Assembly (NCBI GenBank): GCA_027575765.1
Contig: JANBPT010000441.1
Coordinates: 1 to 35,748 of the forward strand
Source: Tieghemiomyces parasiticus
Taxonomy: Eukaryota; Kickxellomycota; Dimargaritomycetes; Dimargaritales; Dimargaritaceae
Reading direction: 5' to 3'
Length of the DNA stretch: 35,748 nt
The notes under the pieces are model-generated. The model was not told where the DNA came from, ran no database searches, and saw nothing but the letters and a program-made list of their open reading frames with translations. The position numbers and the translations under genes are program-made. Below are positions 9,172-19,120 of this stretch, piece by piece (position 1 is the first letter of the stretch; every line of letters starts with the position of its first letter).

Positions 9172-10520
9172 GATGGCCCCAAATCATTATGAGCAAATTT
9201 AAGTCAAATGGTGTTTATTAAATATAATCACTGTTACTCTGCACCACTCGGCGACTTCGTTCTAGCCAGCTTTCATTGCAGGCTCTAAAGTCGCTGGGCT
9301 GGAGTTTAGCTAGCTTCAACTGCCAGGCGTCCACGACCGCCTCCACTGTGCTGAACTTCTTGCCCTCCCACCACTGTTTGATATCCCTGAACAGCCAGAA
9401 GTCACAGGGAGCAAGATCAGCAGGACTGTAGGGGTGCTGGGATAAGTTTGACTTTAGAGGTGGAAATGTAGGTCTTAGCAGCAGCAGCATGATGTGGTGG
9501 TGCATTATCGTGGTGAAGCCACAGGGATGATGGTCCAGGTTTTCCATGCACCTCCTCGCAGGCCTGGGCCATGGGCTTCAGCTTGTACTCTACATAGAGT
9601 TTGGCAGAGACCTTGACACCAGGGGGCTTGGCACTAAGGTGTAATAGGCCACACCTGGTGAAATAAATGGTCAGCATTACCTTGGGTGTGGTGTGACCTT
9701 GGCGGGTCTCAGTTGGGACAGGGCCACCTTGAGGGCACCACCTCCGGCGACTAGAGCCAGCAAGGGGGAATCATAACGATACACCCAAGTCCCATTGCCT
9801 GTGACAATGGAGTCCAGCAGGTAGTCACTGACCCCATCAAATTTTTCCAGGAACACAGTGGCAAAATGTACCCGCTTGTGGTACTGGTTGTTGGTGAGGT
9901 TGTGAGGAATCCAGCAATTGAAATAGCTATGTAGTTTCAGGTCCCTATGCAAGACATTGCGCATGGTACTAGGGGAAGTATGGCAGGCCCAGGCCAGCTG
10001 CTCAGCAGTCAATCAAGGGTCTTCCTCCAACCATCTCAGGATCATGTCCCCATATTGTTCACTAATATCATCTGACGGACGGCCTGACCAAACCCCTCTT
10101 TCATAGGAGAGATGGCCTGTGCAAAAGCGAACTAGCCACCTGTAGACGGCAGAGTGGCTAGGGACGGTCAGGCCCTGTTTGTCACTCAGGTCAGGTAAAC
10201 TGTTATCTGCCTTGTGGCCCTTGGAATAATGGTTAAAAAATGAGAACCCGCACATCACGCCTGGTAAATTGAAGTGGGGCGGGGGATGGAACTTCGGCAT
10301 TTGGCAGGATGGAGAGGTAAAAAACACAAGTTGCGAAGTGAGAAATGATCCAATCTGGTAATGATGCATACCATTCGATTCCTCACCTAAGATATCTCTA
10401 GGTTTCATCCACAGCATCATTGTCTAAGGCCTCAGGGTTTAATATCTTAGTATTTTTTGAACCGCCTATACAAGAAACTAGACATCACCTTTCTGGGATA
10501 CCGTTATTTTTTAGGGCCTA
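9172..10520 (-). mobile_element. Near full-length inactive mariner transposon
   Basis: About 1.35 kb, the usual mariner size. The right end read inwards is TAGGCCCTAAAAAATAACGG and the left end is ATGGCCCCAAATCATTATG, so the ends are weakly preserved inverted repeats. The minus strand carries one transposase gene broken by a stop and a frameshift. At least two 5' fragments (3.36-4.2 kb) and one 3' fragment (7.87-8.69 kb) of the same family lie in this window. Confidence 0.8.
9218..10420 (-). pseudogene. Mariner transposase, catalytically dead
   Basis: An N-terminal helix-turn-helix region with YRWLVRFCTGHLS and WSGRPSDD is followed by an in-frame TGA at 10015-10013, where the reading suggests an original CGA arginine codon. 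The same frame continues with LTAEQLAWACHTSPSTMRNV and WIPHNLT, a mariner hallmark. The first catalytic motif, normally TGDE.WV, reads TGNGTWV, so the catalytic aspartate is lost. Near 9677 the frame shifts. The second (WLHHDNAPPH) and third (YSPADLAPCDFWLF) motifs are present but lie in different frames. The protein cannot be made intact from this copy. Confidence 0.88.
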
Positions 10521-10807
10521 TCAGCGTTGTGTGTGTGCATATGTTTTTTTTTTTCATTGCTCCACCTTTCAGGCCATGTGGGCTTGACGGGCCTAATCAT
10601 GTCAAGCACCACTAATATTTTCTCGGCACTACAATGAGCCCACAGGGACGCCTTAATAACTTCTGCACCAACAGCGTTGCATGACTAGGCCATTAGCTCA
10701 GCCAATCCCTATCCTACAACGTCCCCAACTCACAATCATATTGTTACAGTACATTCCATTAAGCCTGACATCTGCCCGAGTTCCGCCTCGCCGAATTCGT
10801 TCTCACC
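10521..10807. other. Upstream region of the RlmN-like gene
   Basis: No gene. A poly-T tract lies near 10544-10554. The last ~150 bp before the ATG are C-rich and low in G, like other presumed 5' regions in this window. No TATA box is visible. Confidence 0.4.
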
Positions 10808-12607
10808 ATGTTGCCTCTACCGATCGTCACCAGTCGCTGCCTATTACGACAGGCGTACAGCTTCGGCCGGCCTAGCTCTCTGCGTTACCTCGCCAGCGGC
10901 GCACTACCCAAGACAGCCGCTGTCGCCACTGTCCAAGACGTTACGGCATCTGCCGAACCCAGTCCGCTCAAGGACGTGTACAGCATGAGCCTGGACGACC
11001 TGACGAGCCTCCTCCTACGGGAGCACCCACACTTGCCTACCTACCGCATCCGGCAGCTGTGGCACAACCTCTACGTCCACGGTAGGTTAGCTTGCCTTTG
11101 CCCGTATTGGCTTGCGGTATAATAATCGTCACAAAAGCAACAAGAGATATATCGGTCCCTCGTGTTGACTAAACCCCGTTTTCCCCCCTGGTCTTTACCT
11201 GATAACTCGATCCCCGCAGGCCACAGGGATCCTATGGTCATTCCGAACCTTCCGCTGGCCTTTCGCCGGGAATTGGCAAATACCTTGTCGTTCACTCCCT
11301 GCACAGTCAGCAAGCAATGGACGTCGAAGAATGACGGTACAACCAAATTTCTACTTTCCCTACCCTTGGGCGTGGGCAAACAGGCGACCGAGCTTGAGAA
11401 GGCGATGTCGCAGCCAACACCGCCACCGCAGCAGCAGGCCAAGGTAGAAAGTGTGTTGATCCCGGACGGTGACCGGTGGACGCTGTGCGTCTCCTCCCAG
11501 ATTGGCTGCTCCCTAACCTGCACTTTCTGCCACACTGGCACCCAAAAGCTACTCCGCAACCTGACGCCCGGAGAGATTGTGGGCCAGGTCCTGACCGCCG
11601 CCCACCACGTGGGCGACTTCCCGGTCAGTCTCCCGAACCGTAAGATGCGCAACATTGTGTTTATGGGCCAGGGCGAACCGCTCTACAACTACCGCGCGGT
11701 ACGGACTGCCATCACCACCCTTACCAGCCCTGATGGACTCCAGTTCAGCCCGGCCCGTATCACTGTGTCTACCTCAGGCGTGGTACCGCTTATCCCCCGG
11801 CTGGCCACCGACCTCGGCGTGTCGTTGGCCGTATCCCTCCACGCCACCAACGATGCGCTACGCGACCAGCTTGTACCTATCAATAAGGCGTACCCCATGA
11901 AGGAACTGCTTGACGCCTGTGAGACCTTCGCGAAGAGGGCCGACCGTGCGAACCACCGTATCACGTTCGAATATGTGATGCTGCGTGGGGTCAATGACGA
12001 ATTGGACATGGCCCGCCAGCTCACCTCACTCCTCTCTCACCTCCCGGCCCATGTCAACCTCATGTAAGTGTTCAGGGCCCTGTACCACCACCCCAACGTA
12101 ATTTACCAGCACATCGACCTTCGGGCAAAGGGTAGACTGTCCGGTGTTGAGCGACCTTGCAAGAAATCCGCCGACACCCCTGCCCATGGTTCTTTTTATT
12201 TATTTTTCTTCATCTCGATCCTTACACCCTTGTGATACCATACAGCCCTTTCAACCCGTGGCCTGGTAGCACGTTCGAATGTTCCGAGCACGACCGAGTC
12301 TTGGAATTCGCCGAGATTCTCCGTGGCCTCAATGTCGCCACCACTGTGCGATGGCCCAAGGGTCGAGGTAAGTAACCGGTAGCTGCCGTCGATGGGGGGG
12401 GGGGTTCCCTCCCTCTTTGAAGCCAAGTAGGGATACTGTCATTTTACTAAGTTTCGGTGTCGCTAATATTAGGTTGAGCGTGGACTTTTGCATTCGTGCA
12501 CGTTTTTTCTCCACTCCTACACAGACATTATGGCGGCATGCGGTCAGTTGCGTAGCAATGAGCTACGGAAACAAAGCGCCACACTCGCCGGACGTGTCTT
12601 ATCTTGA
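10808..12607 (+). CDS. rlmN: RlmN-type radical SAM RNA adenine-C2 methyltransferase, mitochondrial
   Basis: Four exons by frame and splice consensus: 10808-11081, 11220-12063, 12246-12367 and 12525-12607, giving 440 residues. The N-terminus is Arg/Ser/Leu-rich without acids, a typical mitochondrial presequence. The radical SAM cluster motif CxxxCxxC is C188/C192/C195. The two mechanistic cysteines of RlmN are also present: C181 in LCVSSQIGC and C419 in AACGQL, which is encoded in the last exon. Other signatures are MGQGEPLYNY, STSGVVP and SLHATND. The bacterial enzyme methylates C2 of A2503 in 23S rRNA and A37 in some tRNAs; here the likely substrate is mitochondrial rRNA or tRNA (inference). 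About 80 residues are added at the N-terminus relative to the bacterial form, plus a Gln/Pro insertion near 155-165. Confidence 0.93.
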
Positions 12608-13182
12608 TTGGTAACATGGCCCCTAGCTATTGTACTTCGCCCTGGCGAAGGTAGGATGGAAATAGTCGACGTCCTTTTGGCACGCTGCTGCGTTTGCGAA
12701 CGGGGCCAGTAGCTTAAACTGTAATAAAGTGTGTCCACAGCGGTCAACCTAGCTGGAAATATACCTTGTTGGCAGAGATGACCCATGGCGGGTGAGGGTT
12801 AGAGGGATACAATATGGTTTCGACCAAACTGTATCTATGGTGTGGCCCCGTCAACCATAGCGGCTGTTGGTTGCCAGAGGGTCAAAGCTGGGACTCGGCA
12901 GTAGCTTGAGAGGCCCAGCCATGGACACGTAACCGGCCACTCGGGTAGGTGTGAGTGGCCTCTCTGATAATTTAGCGTACTCGTATCGTTGGGCGGGGGG
13001 GGGGGAGGACAAGGCGCAGTGCTTTCGGTGCAGGCATAGCTGCCACCGCTTGCCTCTCCACTTACCTGAGAGATGCGTTCTCGGACTCGACCTTTATTCC
13101 TCATCTCGTCCTCCCGCTGCCATCTCCCTTCGGTCTGTACATAGCCATCTTCCTGCATTTCAACCCGTTACCCCATGGTATC
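12608..13182. other. Intergenic region between rlmN-like and BOS1
   Basis: No coding signal. It contains a G-run near 12988-13000 and the C/T-rich leader of BOS1. It presumably holds the rlmN 3' end and the BOS1 promoter. Confidence 0.4.
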
Positions 13183-14239
13183 ATGAATTCGACTTACAAC
13201 TCCGCCCAGAAGCAACTCTTCTTCCTCAAGCAAGATGTCCGGAAACTCGAGTCTGGAACAGACACTTCAGTGTCGCTACAAGGTAAGCCCTGTTGGCCAC
13301 ATCTCTCAAACCTGACTTAACCAGTAAGCCTGTCTCACCGTATGGGATGGATGTTATGGGTTGGTATGTGCAGCAGGACAGACAGACGGAAAACTTATCC
13401 CATTACGGTTCCCAAGGGAATCCACTCATTCTACTGGCCTTCTATCCTTCATTTCACTCCAGGACCTTCCAGGGCCCTAACGTGTCTCTACCCTACCTCG
13501 CCACTTGCACCCTCCAACCCTTTTAGAACATATCGCCACCAAGTTGACCGAGTTCCACCGCACCATCCAGAAATACCAGGGACTCGCCCAGAAGGAGTTT
13601 GTAGCCCAGCGGCAGCAACAGGCCAAGGACCGTATCCGGGGATTTCTCGATGAGTACTCACAGCTCAACCAGAAACTCGAGCGTGAACGAGCCAAGGTCA
13701 ACGCCCGGCAAACCCAAGCGGCCAGCCACCAGGAACTCATGCAACGGCGGCCAACCGACCAAGAACCTGTGAGTGACAACCTGCTATGTACTCCGAGACC
13801 ATTCAGGGCCCTCTCCAACTCTCCTCTTTCTAGAGGTACTTTTAACCATTTTGACCACTACAATGCTAATCCTGCTAGCTTCACCATGCGACCCATCTCG
13901 ACTCATACATGTTCCCTTTCCCCATCTCTGTAGACCTCCGAGGCCACGTCCATCGAGATGAACTACATAGGCCGTGAACAGCAGTCCCTCCAGCAGTCGG
14001 AGGGCGCTATAGACGGGTTTTTAGACTCCGCGCACGCCGCTTTGACCAACCTCCGCGAGCAGCGCGGGTGGCTCAAAAATTCTCGGCGACGTCTGCTTGA
14101 TACCGCCAACACCTTGGGCCTCTCCCGATCCGTTATTCATTACATCGAACGGCGGACGTCGCAGGACAAGTGGCTGTTCTGGGGTGGCGTGGTCGTCACC
14201 TTGGCGTTCATTTGGTTCTTGATCCATTTCTTCCGGTAG
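13183..14239 (+). CDS. BOS1: Bos1/membrin, Golgi Qb-SNARE
   Basis: Three exons: 13183-13282, 13527-13768 and 13934-14239, giving 215 residues, close to animal membrin (212). The start MNSTYNSAQKQL matches the conserved MN.LY..A.KQ opening of Bos1/membrin. An N-terminal helical region (about 34-110) precedes the SNARE motif (about 128-190), with the zero-layer glutamine Q157 in NLREQRGWL. The conserved ANTLGLS and IERR..QDK follow, then a C-terminal membrane anchor (~194-214) and a two-residue tail. Bos1 pairs with Sed5, Bet1 and Sec22 in fusion of ER-derived vesicles at the Golgi. The gene converges on COQ3, with 229 bp between the two stops. Confidence 0.93.
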
Positions 14240-14468
14240 GCACCTGGTTATGCCCCAGTCCTGCGTACTCTTACCGGTTTTGTTTTGGAAGGAAGAGGGG
14301 TGCTTCTAGGGCCGGGGTACCCACGGGCGCCCTCTAGTAAATTCACGATTGCCAGTATTGCCTTAGCAACCCTTCGTAGGGGTGAAATCAATGTCGCTTG
14401 ATAGTTATTTATCCCTGTTTCATTGTCAGCATTGCTTTAAGGAAGCCTTGACCTAACTGAACAAGCCT

Positions 14469-15770
14469 TCACAACTTCCGCGCCACAAGGATATAGTTGG
14501 CCTGGGTGCCCATGGATCCCAATGACGGGTCCATGAGAACCCAGCGGGCCTGCAGTGGGTTGTACCAAATTCCACGCAGGTCGAGCACCCGGCCACCGGC
14601 CCGCGAAGTAAACTGCGTCAATTCGCTCGGTAGTAGATACTTGTGGTAGTCGTGCGTGCCCTCAGGAACCATACGTAGGAGCTTCTCGGCTCCTAAGATG
14701 GTCAGTCCGTAGGCCAGAGGGGTGCGGGCGATGGTGGACAGGAAGACGAGACCACCAGGCTACACAGAAGGGGCATTCGGAAACGAGAAAAGCAAAAGGT
14801 GGGCATTTGACGGGTGGTGGGTGAGCCAACAGATCGGTCTGGTACGGAAAGGTGCCATTCCGCTCCATCCCCATGATGAAATCGCTAGAAAATACTTACC
14901 CGGGTCAGTTCGAAGAGATCCTGGACAAACTGGTCAGGCTGAAGAACGTGTTCAATAACCTCCAAGGAGGTGACCACGTCGTGTTGTGTACCAGCGGTTT
15001 TGAGTTGATCTATATAGAAGATTACATAAGCGAGAACGATCAATAGTGCAATAATTATGGACGCAGGACGGGTCCGTGGTGAGTGGAATGTCAAACAAAA
15101 GGGGGGTTCCTATTTGATGTAAACGATAGCTAGGTGCCAGTTAATGCTAACACACTACCCACATAATCGAGGCCTTACCGGTTGTGATGTGCTGATAGGT
15201 GAGGGTAGCCTGATGGTCGCTCAGCCGGGGATCCTGCTGTGCGTGGAGCCGGGCAATCTGGATATTATCGAACGAAGCGTCGATTCCAGTGACCTGGCCG
15301 CCTAGTCGGGCCAGGGACTCGCACAGCAGGCCACCACCGCAGCCCACGTCGAGCATCCGAAGGCCGGTAAACGGGCGGACCATGGCGTCAAGGGGGGACA
15401 TAGGCTTTAGCGACGGCGGCGCTTCACTTGCCCTACCCTCGGCAGCCATCGGCTCTTGGACCGCGGGACCCAAGTGACTGGGCACGAAAGTGCGCAGGTA
15501 AGCCACGCGGGCCGGGTTCATTTGGTGGAGCATTTGGAAATGGCCCTCGGGGGCCCACCAGTCGGCACTCATGCGGCTGAATTTAGCCACCTCGTCGGCG
15601 GATACGGACGGGCCCTGACCGGCGTCGCATTGTGTGCTGGAGCGCCGTGTAGTACTGAAAGCAGTTGCACAACTAGCGCCAGCTCGGCCTAAAACCGCCC
15701 GGTTAGTCGCCGTGGTTGATGCGAGAAGCGTTGGCCGGAGTACGGCGCGGAAGAAGGTGAGCGCAGACAT
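14469..15770 (-). CDS. COQ3: Ubiquinone biosynthesis O-methyltransferase COQ3
   Basis: Three exons on the minus strand: 15770-15179, 15009-14900 and 14759-14469, giving 330 residues. The first ~45 residues are Arg/Ser/Thr-rich, a mitochondrial presequence. SAM-binding motif I is LDVGCGGGLL (140-149), followed by GIDAS. Exon 2 encodes VVTSLEVIEHV and exon 3 PGGLVFLST, GAEKLLRMVPEGTHD and the C-terminal NYILVARKL, all typical of the UbiG/Coq3 family. COQ3 performs both O-methylations in coenzyme Q synthesis on the matrix side of the inner membrane, within the CoQ synthome. A Pro/Ala-rich insertion of about 20 residues (~103-125) lies before motif I. The ATG at 15770 is chosen because it directly precedes the presequence. 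Confidence 0.93.
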
Positions 15771-16603
15771 GGTAAGAGAGGGAAATGGAAAAGGCGCAGA
15801 ATAGGTTCCGAAGGTTAAAGTCGTGTGGCTGAGAAGGGATGAATGCGATAGCGCTGACATTAAACGAAGCTCCCCTAGTATTAGGATTTCGATCCACTGG
15901 AGGCATGTCGATTGAACCCCTTGGAACAATCGGGCTGGCGGCCAAGGTTCTGATAGGAACACGCCCCAGCCGGCTCACGTCACCCAGGTACAGCGGGCCG
16001 ATAATCGGTATATGCAGCACTCGCTACCATGCCAGGGATCACTGGCCCGCTATCGTCAGCTGGCTTGGATAATACGTAAATAATAAACATACCTCGGATC
16101 GACAGGCAGCTGCAGATATGAATGCTTAATCGATGCGGTAAAGCTCAGAGTCCTTGCCAATTGTGTTCAGCGACGATAGATTGGGCAGGTTACGAGGTGG
16201 CCTAAGTCAACCACCTCACTTGGGAGTAAAAGCTAGCTGGTGGGAACCAAAGGCACTCATATACTGGGTGATCGTAAAAGGCCGCATAAGAAAGTGTTAT
16301 TCAGCCTGCAGATCAGCATGATAGTCTTCCAGACAGACGCGGCACGCCAACTGCTTTAGTCCGGCCCTTCGTTTATATGATTACACCCTACGGTAATACC
16401 CGGGACCTTCGGATCATTTGATCGGGGTATTGTCGGCACAGCCTACTGTCAGTAACACCCTATGCACGATTCACTAGGGTATGCCGGCGCACGCGGGACA
16501 GAGTCGCGCTACGAGATCCCGCCTGCCGTGCAACGGTTCGTCTTGCTGATGCAACCTGGAGTTTGCGAAACATCGACTACCAGCGACCCAGCTCGACCTT
16601 GGA
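15771..16603. other. Intergenic region between COQ3 and the secreted repeat protein
   Basis: Divergent promoter space for the two flanking genes. Short ORFs near 15.7-16.1 kb are not supported by start codons or by family likeness. No RNA gene was identified. Confidence 0.4.
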
Positions 16604-16611
16604 TATAAAAG
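16604..16611 (+). promoter_or_regulatory. TATA box of the secreted His/Cys-repeat gene
   Basis: TATAAAAG stands 175 bp before the ATG at 16779. The spacing and sequence are nearly the same as for the two other small secreted-protein genes in the window. Confidence 0.7.
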
Positions 16612-16778
16612 CCCAGTCTGTTGCTACGTATTGCCAAAATCAGCAGCTCCACGACCTCTCGTCCATCCTTTTACTCCCTACAACTGGTTTAATCTGCCTT
16701 TCCTCCCTTGGCCACTGGCTTACTTTCTGAACTAAAACACGTGCACACACACACCTACTCAGTCCGCCCTTGTTTACA

Positions 16779-17273
16779 ATGAAGTCCAACTGCCTGACCC
16801 GTCTTTTCATCCTGTCAGCAATTGGCCTGCTCGCACTCGCCCGGGCCGATGGCACGAACCTCAGTGTGACTGTCGACGATTCTATGAGCATGACAGGCGA
16901 GCAGCCCTCGGCTTCAGACATAGTGGAGACTAGCGAAATAGCCTCCATGTCCCCCATCATGAGTGAGTTTACCGAATCTGAGGCGCCCGAGCCAGCTAGT
17001 ACTGAATCGGAAGAAAAAGAGCCTGGTCCAACTGGCACCGAGACTGAGGAAGAAGAGCCCGAGATGACCGGCGCCGAACCCGAGGAGATCCTCATCGAAG
17101 GGGACGAGGGTGAGGCTCCCGGCGAGGCCATCGTGTGGACCCGTATCCGCCACCAGTGCCAGCCTTCCCACTACTGGAACGGACGGTGCCACAAATGCAT
17201 TCGCTCCCACTATTGGGATGGAAGATGCCATAAGTGTACCCACGCCTACTACCGCAAGCACGGCCACTGCTAA
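16779..17273 (+). CDS. Small secreted prepro-type protein with His/Cys tandem repeats
   Basis: Single exon, 164 residues; the ATG at 16779 directly begins a signal peptide (residues 1-23, likely cut after ALARA). Residues ~31-118 are strongly acidic and rich in Ser/Thr/Pro/Glu. The C-terminal 40 residues are basic, His-rich and carry all six mature cysteines. They form three units of 13, 13 and 12 residues: CQPSHYWNGRCHK (127-139), CIRSHYWDGRCHK (140-152) and CTHAYYRKHGHC (153-164). An acidic pro-region before a cationic Cys-rich peptide resembles prepropeptides of secreted disulphide-rich peptides; the His and Cys content would also suit metal binding. I recognise no family. A TATA box lies 175 bp upstream. 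No convincing Lys-Arg Kex2 site precedes the repeats; the nearest basic stretch is TRIR (121-124). Confidence 0.82.
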   Translation: MKSNCLTRLFILSAIGLLALARADGTNLSVTVDDSMSMTGEQPSASDIVETSEIASMSPIMSEFTESEAPEPASTESEEKEPGPTGTETEEEEPEMTGAEPEEILIEGDEGEAPGEAIVWTRIRHQCQPSHYWNGRCHKCIRSHYWDGRCHKCTHAYYRKHGHC

Positions 17274-17429
17274 AACCGGTGGACACCTGATCGTATCGCC
17301 TCTCCTTGACCCCGGCGCTGCAGTCCATTGGCTTTGGCTTCAGCTATCGTATCCTTTGCAGCATCTTTGCGTCCTTCCCAGTTTATAAACTATAATCCCT
17401 AGCAAGAAATGCAGTGTTGACTAGCAGCT

Positions 17430-18593
17430 TTATTCCTCATCGCTTTCATCGTCCGAGGCCTGGTACGCCGCCCACTTGGATGAGGCGGCGGGTCTGACGA
17501 CGCCCGATATTCCCCCTGGTCCCTGGGACGGAGTTGTGCTTGTCACTCCATCATCGTCGGGCTTGGCCACGGGTAGCGAGTTGGCAACCGCTAGTGGCGG
17601 CGTTGGCGGTTGCCGACTGGCCGGGGCCACGTAGCCCTTGTTGAGGCGTCTTAGAGAGGCCATAAGGTTGGCCCGTAAGGATGTTGGAGGGACTAGGGCG
17701 GTTCCATTGGTAACGGGGGCAAGTGGGGGAGGTTCGTTAGTCATGCCTGGTAGGGAGATGTCTTCAGCAGCGGAGACCGTGGCCATTGGCACCGATGGTG
17801 GCCGGACAGAGATGGCGGAAACGCTGGTAGGGTTCGGTGGGGTTGGTGCTCGTGGTCTATGAGCGATCCTCTGCGAAGGAGGTGGTTGTGGTGGCGGTGC
17901 AGACGGCGAAATAGATTTCGTCCTAGATACCGAAGACACACCCGCCGCATCCGCAGACGTTTCACGTTGACTGCTTGGTTTGGCGAAAAAAGCGGACATC
18001 TTCATCTGCTTCATCCCTTGGTCGCTGCCGCCTCGGCGGCCTCGGCCTGCGGTACTTTGAGTGGCTGACGCTGGCGTACGGCGGCGCTTGGTCGCCATAG
18101 CCTCATCACCCGCCGATTTTACCGCCGCAGGGTGTTCCGTCTTCCGCGATTTGGCTGTCGTGGTAGCTGGCACGACGGTGGTAAACCTACTCTCCACCAA
18201 ATCAACAGTACCTTCGTCGGAGTCCGAATGGACCTCAACAAACATTGACCATTTGGACGACGTCGGGCCCGCCGGCTGGTACGAACAGGTTCGGTCCTCT
18301 CGCAGGGGTAGGCCAGCAGGTTCCTGGAGGGCGGCCCGTAAAGCCGTAGACACAGCGCTGGCAGATTGCCAGGCGGAACCACCGGTCGGTACGGTCCCAC
18401 CCTGCCGCCGCAGGTTGAGGGCCTGCACCACCTGGCGGCAATCGGCGGCGTCCTCCGACTCGTAATAGATGCGTTTCAGGCTCTGCTTAGCATTGCACAC
18501 TTTACACTGCCACCCCTTGGCTTTCTTGGCCTGGTGGATCTGGTAGGTTCCGCAAGGGTCATCGTAGCATTTGAGCACCCGAAAGCTCGGCAT
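17430..18593 (-). CDS. MRNIP: MRNIP-like protein with zinc ribbon and PIP box
   Basis: Single exon, 387 residues. The N-terminal ~65 residues match the MRNIP (MRN complex-interacting protein, formerly UPF0544) domain: a zinc ribbon with C9, C14, C30 and C33, then AKQSLKRIYYESEDAADCR and VQALNL. The first cysteine pair is spaced x4 rather than the animal x2. An SKW motif, SSKWSMFVE (112-120), matches the conserved S(K/R)W block, and a second copy, SSKWAAY, ends the protein (371-377). The middle is disordered and Pro/Ser-rich, with a KRRR patch at 169-172 as a likely nuclear signal. QMKMSAFF (196-203) fits the PCNA-interacting consensus Qxx(L/M/I)xx(F)(F). Animal MRNIP binds MRE11-RAD50-NBS1 and acts in the DNA damage response. 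The gene is divergent from CSN4. Confidence 0.87.
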   Translation of the reverse strand: MPSFRVLKCYDDPCGTYQIHQAKKAKGWQCKVCNAKQSLKRIYYESEDAADCRQVVQALNLRRQGGTVPTGGSAWQSASAVSTALRAALQEPAGLPLREDRTCSYQPAGPTSSKWSMFVEVHSDSDEGTVDLVESRFTTVVPATTTAKSRKTEHPAAVKSAGDEAMATKRRRTPASATQSTAGRGRRGGSDQGMKQMKMSAFFAKPSSQRETSADAAGVSSVSRTKSISPSAPPPQPPPSQRIAHRPRAPTPPNPTSVSAISVRPPSVPMATVSAAEDISLPGMTNEPPPLAPVTNGTALVPPTSLRANLMASLRRLNKGYVAPASRQPPTPPLAVANSLPVAKPDDDGVTSTTPSQGPGGISGVVRPAASSKWAAYQASDDESDEE

Positions 18594-19120
18594 AGCGGAA
18601 ATGTGCGGTTCAGCAGAGACGACGGCTGCTACCAGGATATGCTTCCCCCCTCCCGGAAAATATATAAATAAATAGAACGGCGGTTCGGGGCGGAGCTGGA
18701 ATTGCCGAAGCCGAGCGTTTCAGGTAGCGAGGTTTAGCAAACAAAAGGGCTATTCACAGATAAACTGCGGTGATCGGAACGATGGTACGGACGTGCGGAC
18801 CCCACTAGCAATGAGGGTGAACTACAAGCCTTGAATGTGGAGACTCGGGCCTTCAGAGCTACAGTCTGCGCTCTCACCGACTACGGGGAAGGCCCATCGG
18901 GCATTACTCCGACTGCGCCGCCAATAGCCGGCGAAGGTCAACTGGCAAATTTCCCTGCTAGATTGGGCGACAGACGCATTCAGACTCTCCTCCAGGCTTT
19001 CGACCGACGGCTAACCTACATGCTGCCGTCCCAGGATACCGGAAGCCTCAGCCAACGCTGCATCTCTACTCTCCTGAAACCATCCTCATTCTGCCCCTCG
19101 CCTCCCTTTTCTACCGCGTC
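18594..19120. promoter_or_regulatory. Shared divergent promoter region of MRNIP-like and CSN4
   Basis: A 527-bp interval separates the two start codons. AT-rich TATATAAATAAAT lies at ~18660-18672 on the MRNIP side, and a C/T-rich stretch precedes the CSN4 ATG. No coding potential with a proper start was seen. Confidence 0.5.
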
